Assembly: GCA_934479825.1 (NCBI GenBank)
Contig: CAKSOW010000009.1
Location: forward strand, 1-64,000
DNA from: an uncultured Eubacteriales bacterium
Lineage (GTDB): Bacteria > Bacillota > Clostridia > Oscillospirales > CAG-382
Reading direction: 5' to 3'
DNA length: 64,000 bases
Shown: positions 24,561-32,730 of the stretch, one piece after another
How the letters are laid out: each line of letters starts with the position of its first letter
Numbering within the stretch: the first letter of the stretch is position 1
Position numbers and translations under genes: made by a program
The notes under the pieces: generated by a model
What the model saw: the letters and a program-made list of their open reading frames with translations, nothing else
Told to the model about the DNA's origin: nothing
The model's database searches: none

Positions 24561-25451
24561 ATGCTTGTGTTCAACATTCAGCACTTTTCCACGCACGATG
24601 GTCCCGGTTTGCGCACAGTGATTTTCTTCAAAGGCTGCCCGTTAAACTGTGCCTGGTGCCATAATCCCGAAGGAAAAGGCTTCCTGCCGGAATTGAGCTT
24701 TGATGCCGCACGCTGTATCGGGTGCAGAAAATGTGCCGTATGCCCGGAACAGGCACACGAATTTGCTCCGACACATATATTCAAACGCGAAAAGTGCAGC
24801 CTGTGCGGCAAATGCGTTTCCGTTTGTCCGGCCGGCGCGTTGGAGATTATCGGGAAAGACTATACGGTCGACGCACTCCTGCAGGAGGTCAAAAAGGACG
24901 CGGTGTTTTATGGCGCGGAGGGCGGCGTAACGCTGTCCGGCGGCGAGCCGTTTGCACAGCCTGAAGGACTGATGGAATTGCTTCCGGCACTTAAAAGGGC
25001 AGGAATTCATACAGCGATTGAAACCTCCGGCTGTGTGTCTCCTGAACAATTGGAGCAAGCTGCCAAACACACCGATCTGTTTTTGTACGACTTCAAGCTT
25101 GCAGACGGGCTTTGTAAGACGTATATCGGCGTCGCGCCGGAAAAACTTCTCGCCGGACTTGCGGTTCTTGACCGATCGGATGCCTCCGTCCTCTTGCGCT
25201 GTCCGATTGTTCCGGATATCAATGACAACGACCGCCATTTGGCGGCTATTGCACTTACGGCAAACGAACACAGTTGTGTCAAAGCGGTGGAGCTTGAGCC
25301 GTATCATCCGCTCGGACTTCGAAAATATGCTTGTGTGGGCAGTCGGGCGGCATACACAAGAAACAAAAAAATGAACTGCGAAGTGCTTGCGGCAATGACA
25401 AAAAAACTGCGGACAATGACGGTCAAAAAGGTTTTGGAGAGCGTGCAGTAG
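24561..25451 (+). CDS. Glycyl-radical enzyme activating enzyme (radical SAM)
   Basis: 296 residues. The radical-SAM motif CxxxCxxC is 'GCPLNCAWCHNPEG' near residues 29-42, followed by two ferredoxin-type clusters ('CIGCRKCAVCPE' and 'CSLCGKCVSVCPAG'), the arrangement of activases for dehydratase-type glycyl-radical enzymes. 'LSGGEP' is the SAM-binding GGE motif. It starts two bases after the enzyme gene. It abstracts hydrogen from the glycine of the partner under anaerobic conditions. Confidence 0.92.
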   Translation: MLVFNIQHFSTHDGPGLRTVIFFKGCPLNCAWCHNPEGKGFLPELSFDAARCIGCRKCAVCPEQAHEFAPTHIFKREKCSLCGKCVSVCPAGALEIIGKDYTVDALLQEVKKDAVFYGAEGGVTLSGGEPFAQPEGLMELLPALKRAGIHTAIETSGCVSPEQLEQAAKHTDLFLYDFKLADGLCKTYIGVAPEKLLAGLAVLDRSDASVLLRCPIVPDINDNDRHLAAIALTANEHSCVKAVELEPYHPLGLRKYACVGSRAAYTRNKKMNCEVLAAMTKKLRTMTVKKVLESVQ

Positions 25452-25470
25452 AAAAACGGGAGAAGCTTAT

Positions 25471-25641
25471 ATGAAGGTTTTCGAAAAAGCTTCCCGCGTT
25501 GTCTTTATCGGCGATAGTATCACGTATTCCAACAACTATGTTTCGCGCATTTTTGCGTATTACGCCAAATACCCGCCGAAACGGCGCGTTCGGTTTTACA
25601 ATGCCGGCGTTTTGGGCGGCACAGAATTATCTGCAAAATAA
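25471..25641 (+). pseudogene. SGNH/GDSL esterase N-terminal fragment
   Basis: 56 codons from ATG at 25471 (GGGAG upstream). 'RVVFIGDSITYSNNYVSRIF' is the block I GDS motif and 'FYNAGVLGGTEL' the block II glycine region of SGNH hydrolases. It ends at TAA 25639, where about 150-250 further residues with the catalytic His and Asp are expected. The sequence between here and the next gene is not recognisable as SGNH. The gene is truncated at about 25625. Confidence 0.7.
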
Positions 25642-25738
25642 CCGCACGAACCGGAATTACTGTGCCGGATTTGTCAAGAAACCGACCGTGTTTATACCGT
25701 TCGGAATGCACGGTAAGACAAGATCAGGAGGGAAATCG

Positions 25739-26461
25739 ATGTTTGAAAATAAATGTGTGGTCATTACCGGCGGAAGCGAGGGAATCGGCTTCGCCTGCGC
25801 CGCCTGTTTTCTCGAACGGGGCGCACGGGTCTTAATCACCGGCAGAAGCAAGGAAAAACTGCATCATGCGGAAACTCTTTTGCATTCCGACCGTGTGCAT
25901 ACACTGGTGTGGGATGTTACCAATTTTGCAAATTTGGATGCGCGTGTTGACGATTGTGTGCGGATACTCGGCAAAATCGATATTTTTATCAACAACGCAG
26001 GGCTTGCGGCAAAAGCGGATTTCATGGGCGATGTTTTTGGCGTTACTTACGACGATTGGGACACGGTCATGAACACAAATTTGAAAAGCATGTATTTTAT
26101 TTGCCGTCGGGTGATTCTTGTCATGAAAAGCACCGGAAGCGGTGGCTGTATTATCAATATCGGTTCGGAGCAGGGCTTCCGACCGGGCGGCTTTACGCCG
26201 TATCCGATCTCCAAATGTGCGGTGGATTACTTAACCAAAGGCTTTGGCAGACGCTTTATCAAGGACGGTATCCGCGTAAATTCCGTAGCACCCGGTGCGG
26301 TCAACACCTCGCTTCAGCAAAACGACGGGATCCTTCCGGCGAAAGCCATTGCCGCTGCGGTCTGCTTTCTTGCTTCGGAGGAGGCGTATGCCGTCTCGGG
26401 TGAAACACTGATTGCAGATCGTTGTGAACATCTCGGCGTTTCGTGGTTTTCGGACCGTTAA
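25739..26461 (+). CDS. Short-chain dehydrogenase/reductase
   Basis: 240 residues from ATG at 25739 (CAGGAGGG upstream). Rossmann motif 'TGGSEGIGFA', NNAG in 'IDIFINNAGLAA', catalytic Ser in 'NIGSEQG' and YxxxK as 'YPISK', followed by 'IRVNSVAPGAVNT'. A classical SDR that oxidises or reduces a sugar or polyol with NAD(P). The frame stays open upstream to 25499, reading 'YCAGFVKKPTVFIPFGMHGK', which looks like the tail of another protein. Substrate unknown. Confidence 0.88.
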   Translation: MFENKCVVITGGSEGIGFACAACFLERGARVLITGRSKEKLHHAETLLHSDRVHTLVWDVTNFANLDARVDDCVRILGKIDIFINNAGLAAKADFMGDVFGVTYDDWDTVMNTNLKSMYFICRRVILVMKSTGSGGCIINIGSEQGFRPGGFTPYPISKCAVDYLTKGFGRRFIKDGIRVNSVAPGAVNTSLQQNDGILPAKAIAAAVCFLASEEAYAVSGETLIADRCEHLGVSWFSDR

Positions 26462-26533
26462 AAGCGGCGATGCCCCAAAAGGTCTTTTCAGGCAATCCGT
26501 GAAATGATTTTGCGCTTTGCGGTTCAAAAACAG

Positions 26534-26574
26534 AAAAATCTCCGGGACGGCTGTTGTCCGCCCGGAGATTTTTC
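26534..26574 (+). terminator. Terminator after the SDR gene
   Basis: Arms aaaaatctccggg (26534-26546) and cccggagattttt (26561-26573) form a perfect 13-bp stem with a 14-base loop and T-rich end. It closes the glycyl-radical enzyme operon. Confidence 0.85.
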
Positions 26575-26645
26575 TTGGCATCACTGCGTACTTTTTCCTG
26601 CCGCTTTCATCTTTCCGAAAAGACAGGAAGTTTTACGGATATTGC

Positions 26646-26675
26646 TTGACAGAAAAGCGCAAAAAACGCTATAAT
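26646..26675 (+). promoter_or_regulatory. Promoter of the truncated glycosidase gene
   Basis: TTGACA (26646-26651), 18 bp, TATAAT (26670-26675), about 47 bp before the GTG start. Confidence 0.7.
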
Positions 26676-26722
26676 AAAGTGTCAATACAGTGCGTTTCCG
26701 GAACGCCGAACGGAGGAAAAAC

Positions 26723-27445
26723 GTGATTTATACCACCGAGCTTTACAGAAAAAGAATCGACAACATCGAGTATGCGAGCCGAGCCGTCAAGAGCTGCTTC
26801 CGGAAACTGCATATCCGCGACTATATTCCGGGCCAGGCCATCTACAACCTCGGCGAATATCTGAATAAGATGACCATCCGGCCAACGGAATACGATTATA
26901 ATCGGATAAAGCAGCTTGCGGAAAACGGCGTCGGGTTGATTCAGATCCATGAGGAATGGAACGATGCCCTGCGCGTGATGGGCGTCGATAAATACTCGTC
27001 GCATGACAAAGAGGGCTTGAAAGAATTCATCAAGCTGTGCCATTCGTTCGGCATCAAAATTTTGCCGTATCTGTCCAGCGGCTTTTTCGACGAGCGCGAC
27101 CCGGATTATAACCCGAAATTCGTCGCGCACCCGGACGCCAAGCTGTATCAGAATTACTATCGCTATCGGCTCGGCAATGCCGGTTCGCCGGAATGGAACA
27201 AATTCCTGTTTGACAACGTGCGGCGCGTGCTCGACGAATACGAATTTGACGGCATTTTCAACGATATGGGCTATGACGGCTTCGACAACAAGGGAAATCC
27301 GTATGCTTATCTGTGCTTGTCCAATCTCGGCAAAACCGGTGTCAACGCGGTGTTCAAGGAGCTTTGGAAAGACCGCGTGAGCGGCGAACGCGTGAAAGAA
27401 AAGGAAATTCCTGCCGGCGGAATGCTGTTTTTACAGCAGCTGTAA
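26723..27445 (+). pseudogene. Glycoside-hydrolase-like TIM-barrel protein, 3' truncated
   Basis: 240 codons from GTG at 26723, after CGGAGG. The sequence 'RIKQLAENGVGLIQIHEEWN', 'FIKLCHSFGIKILPYLSSGF' and 'LDEYEFDGIFNDMGYDGFDN' reads as strands and helices of a (beta/alpha)8 glycosidase-like barrel; the Asp-rich 'DGIFNDMGYDG' may be a catalytic strand. A whole barrel needs more, and the end 'PAGGMLFLQQL' looks like random read-through. Probably broken at about 27410, with a palindromic repeat beyond. Confidence 0.6.
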
Positions 27446-27479
27446 ATTCAGCCGGTGTTTATTGCTGAAATTGCGGCAG

Positions 27480-27536
27480 CTTCCGTCTTTCCTGTGTAAG
27501 GGAAGGTGGCGCACGAAGTGCGTCGGAAGGGTTGTG
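27480..27536. repeat. Palindromic repeat of the gut-Clostridia 'cttccgtc...gacggaag' type
   Basis: Contains sub-hairpins (tttcc/gggaag and cgcac-gaa-gtgcg) inside ttccgtc...gtcggaa outer arms. Such short cruciform repeats are dispersed in intergenic space of gut Clostridia; only one copy was noticed in this window. Confidence 0.45.
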
Positions 27537-27567
27537 CCGTAAAAATACAAATTTTGCAGAAAACCGA

Positions 27568-27607
27568 AACGACCGCTATAGCCGAAAGAGACTATAGCGG
27601 TCGTTTT
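27568..27607. terminator. Bidirectional terminator
   Basis: Perfect 14-bp arms (27568-27581 and 27592-27605) with a 10-base loop and T-run on both strands. It sits between the truncated glycosidase and the convergent MgtE fragment. Confidence 0.88.
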
Positions 27608-27643
27608 GCTGTTATTCGATTGTTTTCGTGTTTCCGGCAAAAA

Positions 27644-28200
27644 TCACAGGCGGAACGCCAACAATTTGATGGCGAGTCCGAAATAGACGAGCATGGCGCA
27701 CACGTCTACAAGCGTGGTGATCATGGGAGCTGCCATGACAGCCGGGTCAAAATGCAGCTTTTTGGCGAGGATCGGCAGCACCGAGCCGATGCTTTTGGCG
27801 ATGACAATGGTAAAAAGCATGGCAAGCGAAACCACAAGCGCGATAAGAACCCGGTCGGGATCTCTTGTCAAAAGCACCACGCGGATAAAGTAGATGGCGG
27901 CAAACAGAACGCCGACCACAATCGAAACGCGTAATTCTTTCCAAAGAATTTTCGGCGCATCGCTGCATTCGAGTTCACCCGTCGTAAGACCGCGGATGAC
28001 CGTTGTGCTTGCCTGGGAGCCGGAGTTTCCGCCGGTATCGAAAATCATGGGCATGAAGGTGACAAGTAGCGGAATCGCCGAGATGGCTTCCTCGAATTTT
28101 CCCAGAATCGAGCCGGTGATCGTGCCGGCAACCATGAGAATGAGCAGCCACAGAATGCGCTTTTTGACAATGGTGAACACGCCGGTTTTTATGTTATTGC
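27644..28200 (-). pseudogene. MgtE-type Mg2+ transporter, C-terminal membrane domain only
   Basis: 178 codons are open from GTG 28180, and homology continues a few codons further ('NNIKTGVFTIVKKRILWLL'). The region 'MPMIFDTGGNSGSQASTTVI' followed by RGLTTGE, and 'DPAVMAAPMITTLVDV', are signatures of the MgtE membrane domain. Full MgtE is about 450 residues with an N-terminal helical domain and CBS pair that gate the channel; both are absent. The break is at about 28200, where a PAP2 remnant begins on the other strand. Confidence 0.8.
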
Positions 28201-28395
28201 GGCAACCGTTTTAACCGCCGCCGACCGGCGTTTTGCTTTTGTGGGCATTCCGCTTGCGGTATTGATCTCGTTTTCCCGGCTTTATCTGTTCGTTCACTTC
28301 CGTCCGACATACTCGCCTCGCTCTTTCTCGGCCTTGCTATCGGAATAAGCGTTTGGAGACTTGGCGGAGCTTTCCTGAATAAGGAGACTTATTTT
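28193..28395 (+). pseudogene. PAP2-type phosphatase C-terminal remnant with frameshift
   Basis: Plus-strand reading from 28193 gives 'VLTAADRRFAFVGIPLAVL' then 'SFSRLYLFVHF', and one frame over 'PSDILASLFLGLAIG'. Joined, this is the PAP2 motif SRxxxxxHxPxD. One C is missing near 28298-28302, shifting the frame. No start and no upstream half of the gene remain; it abuts the broken mgtE head to head. The second frame runs open into the esterase-lactonase gene. Confidence 0.65.
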
Positions 28396-28426
28396 TTGAA
28401 AAAGCAAAACTCAAGTGAAAAAGTTG

Positions 28427-28455
28427 TTGATTTTTCGATCCGTATCCGCTATAAT
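28427..28455 (+). promoter_or_regulatory. Promoter of the esterase-lactonase gene
   Basis: TTGATT (28427-28432), 17 bp, TATAAT (28450-28455), 37 bp before the chosen ATG. Its position inside the open frame supports the downstream start. Confidence 0.7.
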
Positions 28456-28491
28456 GGGCATAGATATTCAAGAGGAAAGGATTACTTCTAT

Positions 28492-30102
28492 ATGGAAAAG
28501 CTCTATCGGTATGTAAACGGCGAAACCGACTTATCTTACTATGTCGCTACACCGGAAAACTATGACCCCAAGAAAAAATATCCGCTCATTGTGGCGCTTC
28601 ACGGAGCAGGCACTTTCGGAGACAACCCGAAAGCCATTCTTTCAAATCCGGAATATGTCGGCTATAAAAAATTCGCGCCCGACGCCATTTTGCTTTGTCC
28701 GCATACGCGCTTTGAGGTATGGAGTTCACAGGTGCGCCGTCTGAAAGAGGTCATTGACCTTGTATGCGACGCCTATCCGGTGGATATGTTGCGCGTTTCG
28801 ATCTGCGGCGGCAGTATGGGCGGCTTCGGCGTATGGGAAATGCTGTGTTCCTATCCCAACTTTTTTGCGGCGGCCTGTGCCATTTGCGGCGGCGGTATGG
28901 CGTGGAGAAGCGGTTGTATTGCAGCACTGCCGATCCGTGTTTATCATGGAGATAAGGATGAAACCGTGCTCCCCGAACGCAGCGCCGAAATGGTAAATGC
29001 CATGAAAGCGGCTGTGCCGGACAACAAAGAACTGGAATTCATTTTGTGCGAAAACACCGGGCACGACAGCTGGAACCGCCCCTATCTCGAAGACAATATC
29101 TTCGCTTGGCTGATTTCCCATAAACGCCGCCGTTTTACGGTCTATGCCGGCGGCCCCGAAAAAGGAAGCGGTCTTTATCGGTACACACTTTCGGACGGCA
29201 AGATGTACTTTGAGGAAAAATATCCCGATGAAGGAATTATGTACTTGAAGATCAAGCGCGGCAAACTGTATGCCCTACTCAATGAACCGTTCGGCAACCG
29301 GGAGGGCGGTCTTGTGCGATACGATATCCATGAGGACCGATTGACGGCGCGCACGCCCGTTTTCCCGACTTATGGCAAGGCCTCCTGTCATGTGGAAGTT
29401 GACGATGAGGGCAACGCGTATATAGCCAACTACTTAACCGGCAGTGTGACCAAAATAAATCTTTCGACCGGTACCGCACAATGTGTTTACCATGACGGCG
29501 ACGGTGTTTCCAAACCGCGTCAGGACAAGGAACACACACATCAGATAGCCTTTACGCCGGACGGAAAGTATTTAACGGTTTGCGATCTCGGAACAGATAC
29601 GATTCATGTATATGACAAGAATCTGTGTGAAATTTCAAACGTTTCCGCCGTACCCGGTTCCGGACCGCGGCATCTCGTTTTTTCATCGGACGGTGCCTAT
29701 GCTTATTGTGTGAACGAGCTCGACAATACCGTGACGGTATATGCATATGCGGACGGAGTTCTCTCGCGTCTTGATTCTTACGATATGCTCCCGTTCGGTT
29801 ATGAGGGACTGACAACGGCAGCCGCTATTCGTTTGTGCGGCAATTATCTGTATGTATCGACGCGCGGGCACGATTCAATCACACGTTTTGCAGTGGATGG
29901 CGCCAAGTTGACCTATGTTGACAACACAAAAGTTCAGGGGACACGTCCGAGGGACATTCACATCTCCCCGGACGGAAAATCTTTGATTTGTGCCAACGAG
30001 GGCGGAACTTTAACGCTGTTTGATATCGGTAAAGACGGTTCGCTCACCTTTACCGGAACGGAATTTGAAGTCCCGTCGGCTCTGTGTGTGGTTTTTAATT
30101 AG
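28492..30102 (+). CDS. Alpha/beta-hydrolase esterase fused to a lactonase-type beta-propeller
   Basis: 536 residues from ATG at 28492. Residues about 1-210 form an alpha/beta-hydrolase: 'YPLIVALHGAG' oxyanion strand, nucleophile Ser in 'GGSMGGFGVWE', Asp in 'HGDKDETV', His in 'GHDSWN'. Residues about 215-536 form a seven-bladed propeller of the 6-phosphogluconolactonase/YkgB type ('HTHQIAFTPDGKYLTVCDLG', 'GPRHLVFSSDGAYAYCVNEL', 'RPRDIHISPDGKSLICANEG'). Both halves are hydrolases and no signal peptide is seen. It may de-esterify and then open a lactone of a plant sugar; this pairing is inference. Confidence 0.82.
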   Translation: MEKLYRYVNGETDLSYYVATPENYDPKKKYPLIVALHGAGTFGDNPKAILSNPEYVGYKKFAPDAILLCPHTRFEVWSSQVRRLKEVIDLVCDAYPVDMLRVSICGGSMGGFGVWEMLCSYPNFFAAACAICGGGMAWRSGCIAALPIRVYHGDKDETVLPERSAEMVNAMKAAVPDNKELEFILCENTGHDSWNRPYLEDNIFAWLISHKRRRFTVYAGGPEKGSGLYRYTLSDGKMYFEEKYPDEGIMYLKIKRGKLYALLNEPFGNREGGLVRYDIHEDRLTARTPVFPTYGKASCHVEVDDEGNAYIANYLTGSVTKINLSTGTAQCVYHDGDGVSKPRQDKEHTHQIAFTPDGKYLTVCDLGTDTIHVYDKNLCEISNVSAVPGSGPRHLVFSSDGAYAYCVNELDNTVTVYAYADGVLSRLDSYDMLPFGYEGLTTAAAIRLCGNYLYVSTRGHDSITRFAVDGAKLTYVDNTKVQGTRPRDIHISPDGKSLICANEGGTLTLFDIGKDGSLTFTGTEFEVPSALCVVFN

Positions 30103-30229
30103 GCCGCTGAATGCATGGCATGTGCAGCCTCGGATGTTCCCTAAAAAAGCTTTTCTTAAAAGAAACATCCGGCATAAACATTGAAAATTTGACGCGCGGC
30201 CGCCCAAATATCCGGGATGCCGCACGTTT

Positions 30230-30355
30230 GAGCATGTCTCAAAACTACGTCTTACGGCACACCCCGATTCGTAGTGCATGTCTGCAATTTTTTCGTATTT
30301 TCATGGAAATCGCGTTTCGCTCAAAATATCCAAAAAAACTATTGCAACAATCTGA
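30230..30355. repeat. Repeat element copy B (diverged relative of 12.64 kb)
   Basis: Shares with copy A the order gagc-tgtc-caaaact-cgt-ttac-g-cac, gattcgta, tttcg-atttt, aaatcg-g-ttcgc and ttgcaacaatctga, with gaps and substitutions. As in copy A, a terminator-like hairpin follows directly. It lies in a 361-bp gap that holds no gene. Confidence 0.55.
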
Positions 30356-30390
30356 ACCGCCCGAAAAAATCCGGGCGGTTTTGCTGCTTT
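30355..30390 (+). terminator. Terminator hairpin downstream of repeat copy B
   Basis: aaccgcccg/cgggcggtt stem (30355-30363 with 30372-30380), loop of about eight bases, then a T-rich stretch. Confidence 0.7.
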
Positions 30391-30404
30391 TTTCAAAAAA
30401 TCTA

Positions 30405-30433
30405 TTGGCAACCGAACGTTCGGTAGGTATAAT
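30405..30433 (+). promoter_or_regulatory. TetR gene promoter with operator in the spacer
   Basis: TTGGCA (30405-30410), 17 bp, TATAAT (30428-30433). The first 14 bases of the spacer are the perfect palindrome accgaacgttcggt (30411-30424), a typical TetR-family operator, so the gene is probably self-repressed. Confidence 0.8.
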
Positions 30434-30463
30434 AGAAACAGAACTTAGCGGAGGGAATAAACG

Positions 30464-30705
30464 ATGGACAATAAAAATACCAAACAAAGGATCTTGGATG
30501 CGGCGTTAGAACTGTTTGCCGAGCAGGGGTTTGAAGCTACTTCGGTTTTGCAGATTGCTGATGCGGTCGGTATCCGCAAGGCCTCCTTATACAGTCATTA
30601 TGCAAGCAAACAGGAAATTTTAGAGGCGTTGTTGAAAGAAACTTTGACGCAATACGACCAACACTCTATCTTTGCAAAGGCAAACTGGGACGATCCTGCC
30701 GTTTT
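30464..30705 (+). pseudogene. TetR-family regulator, 3' truncated
   Basis: Starts at ATG 30464 (GGAGGG upstream). The first 47 residues are a complete TetR HTH ('RILDAALELFAEQGFEATSV', 'IADAVGIRKASLYSHYASKQ'). The ligand-binding part stops after about 80 codons at 'WDDPAVF', and the open frame ends at 30760 in sequence antisense to the M24 peptidase fragment. A TetR protein is normally about 190 residues, so this copy cannot sense ligand normally but might still bind DNA. Confidence 0.75.
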
Positions 30706-31018
30706 CTACGATCAGCGTTCTGGCATAGTCGCCCCAAATGCAGTTGCTTTGCGGGCTTAAATCTATTGTGATAATATCGTTTGGCTCAATTATGTGGTCA
30801 TCTGTTTTATACTCACGACCGGATACCGATACAGCGGTCTTATCACCGGCGAAAACAAAAGCGCCCACATCCCAATACCAAAAGGAATCCGCACCATGGG
30901 AGAACATATATGCCTCACACAGTTTGCGAAGCTCAACAAGCGTCATGCCGGACACAATAACTGTTGAAGCATATTCAATGGTGGCTCGGTTCAAATTTTG
31001 CATTTCGTGAATAGTCAT
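30690..31018 (-). pseudogene. M24-family (Xaa-Pro/methionine aminopeptidase-like) N-terminal fragment
   Basis: Starts at ATG 31018, directly against the stop of the kinase gene. 'NRATIEYASTVIVSGMTLVE', 'DIITIDLSPQSNCIWGDYAR' and 'TLIVENGRI' match the first half of an M24 'pita-bread' fold; the first Asp pair of the metal site (D of IDLSP and D of GDYAR) is present. The remaining His and Glu ligands are missing because the sequence stops at about 30690, where the TetR gene begins on the other strand. The open frame runs on to 30620. Confidence 0.7.
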
Positions 31019-32713
31019 TTATTTTTCTACGGCAAGCGTAGCCTCCCATTCTGCTGTGAATTGTCTGATTGTTTGCTGACGGTTGGCACGATCATCACTT
31101 ACTGCTCTCGTTGCGATCTCAAAGAACTTGTCGCTGAGCTGCCACTTTTCCCGTGTACGGTTATACTCACCAAAGAGAGCAAAAGCGGTGGCACCAAGAG
31201 TATAGACGTTCGTAACTTCGTCAATAGCGGCTCCAAGCTGATATTCTTCCGGGGATTGGAATCGAGAGCTGCCCCACATACGTCCCATGTCGTTGACGCA
31301 CGGTTGTTTGCGGAAAAGGTCAATATCGCAGATCGTAGTCTTTCCGTTCGCAAAGTCATACATAATGCTGCCGTCATAAAAATCTATGGCTACATATTTG
31401 CGTGAAGCAACACATTCCAAGAAGCTCAGTATGTCGCTGAACACGGCGAGCCTGTCATTGATGGGAAGCTGCATAAAGCGACGGTGTGCCGCAGGGTACA
31501 TTCTGCCCATACAATCGCTATCAGCCCATTTGAATACCATAGCGAACCCGTCGCCAATTTCCTTGGCTTCAATAAGTTCGATCAGATTCTCGTGCTTCAG
31601 ATCGCTGTAAATAGGGAGAGTAGCTTTCAATCTGGAGATAGCATCTGCCGGATCGCCGCCAAACTGCTCGGTAGGAGCACCAGCGAACTTAACGAAATAA
31701 CGCTGACCGTCTTTTTCAGTACCAAAGCAGATGTTTCCGGAATCCTGGTCATCGTAAACCTTGAACACCGTTCCATACTCTTTCATAAAGCTGAAATCAA
31801 AAGCGCTTTTCAGCTTGAAAGGAATCCCGTCGATGTACTGCAGATAATATCCTTTGAAATACCATGTCGGCACAGGATTACGCATATTATCGTACCAAGA
31901 CAGAACCTCCTTGGCTTGGTTCAGCATGGTGTTTACTTCGTCCTGCCCAAACGGAATTGCCCAATATACAGACGAGAGAGTATTGCTTGAAATGTAAAGT
32001 GCAAGCAATTTCCAAAACTCCATAGGTACGTTATCATCAAAGTATCCGTTCACCATACCGGATGCAAAGAGGGGAGCTTTCTGAGCGCACCATACAATGC
32101 GGTTAAATTCTTCCCACGGATCACCGTAATCGTTACGGTTAAAGTCAATAATATGGAGCTGCCCGTTACGGTCGATCATCATGTTGCCGATGTGATAATC
32201 GCCATGCTGATACACCTGCGGTCTGTCTTTCAGCAAATGACGGTTCTCATTTATGTAGTCGATAAATGCCTGTCCGTTTTCATACTTGATGGGGCACTCA
32301 CCGTACTTTTTGATCTTATAATCCATTTTACGGTTAAAACGGATTTCCCAATCCTCCTGCGTTGCAGGAGCAGGAATGGAGTGGATCTTGCGAAGAATAC
32401 GTCCCGCTTCCAAGCCATATACATATTGCTCGGTATCAGAATAGCTCGACATGACCTGTTCTGCATCCTCGCCGTCAATCCAACTTTGGATGGAATAAAC
32501 ACCATCCTCACAAGTGCCAAACTCGATAGGTTGGCACATAGGCACTCCAAAAGAAGCTACCCGTTTCATCATGTTAAACTCAGACTGCTTTGTGTCGTGC
32601 TGTGCAATATCGGAAACACGCAAAAGATACCGTGTGCCGTTTTCATCGGTAACACAGTATTTTTTATCACTTGACCAGCCTTTATTTATTGGTTCTTTCG
32701 TTACAATATTCAT
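31019..32713 (-). CDS. Fusion of two kinase folds: APH-type phosphotransferase and protein-kinase-like domain
   Basis: 564 residues. Residues about 1-280 are an aminoglycoside-phosphotransferase-type domain: 'YQHGDYHIGNMMIDRNGQLH' (catalytic Asp, HGDxHxxN) and 'IIDFNRNDYGDPWEEF' (DF.R..YGDP). Residues about 310-564 are a second kinase-like fold: Lys in 'RYFVKFAGAP', 'AIDFYDGSIMYDF' in place of the HRD loop, 'ICDIDLFRKQP' as DFG-like Asp, and 'WGSSRFQSPEE' as the activation-segment APE. AGAAAAG/GGAGA precedes the ATG. It sits between an S51 peptidase and an M24 peptidase gene; substrate unknown. Confidence 0.8.
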   Translation of the reverse strand: MNIVTKEPINKGWSSDKKYCVTDENGTRYLLRVSDIAQHDTKQSEFNMMKRVASFGVPMCQPIEFGTCEDGVYSIQSWIDGEDAEQVMSSYSDTEQYVYGLEAGRILRKIHSIPAPATQEDWEIRFNRKMDYKIKKYGECPIKYENGQAFIDYINENRHLLKDRPQVYQHGDYHIGNMMIDRNGQLHIIDFNRNDYGDPWEEFNRIVWCAQKAPLFASGMVNGYFDDNVPMEFWKLLALYISSNTLSSVYWAIPFGQDEVNTMLNQAKEVLSWYDNMRNPVPTWYFKGYYLQYIDGIPFKLKSAFDFSFMKEYGTVFKVYDDQDSGNICFGTEKDGQRYFVKFAGAPTEQFGGDPADAISRLKATLPIYSDLKHENLIELIEAKEIGDGFAMVFKWADSDCMGRMYPAAHRRFMQLPINDRLAVFSDILSFLECVASRKYVAIDFYDGSIMYDFANGKTTICDIDLFRKQPCVNDMGRMWGSSRFQSPEEYQLGAAIDEVTNVYTLGATAFALFGEYNRTREKWQLSDKFFEIATRAVSDDRANRQQTIRQFTAEWEATLAVEK

Positions 32714-32730
32714 ATCTTTTCTCCGTAGCT

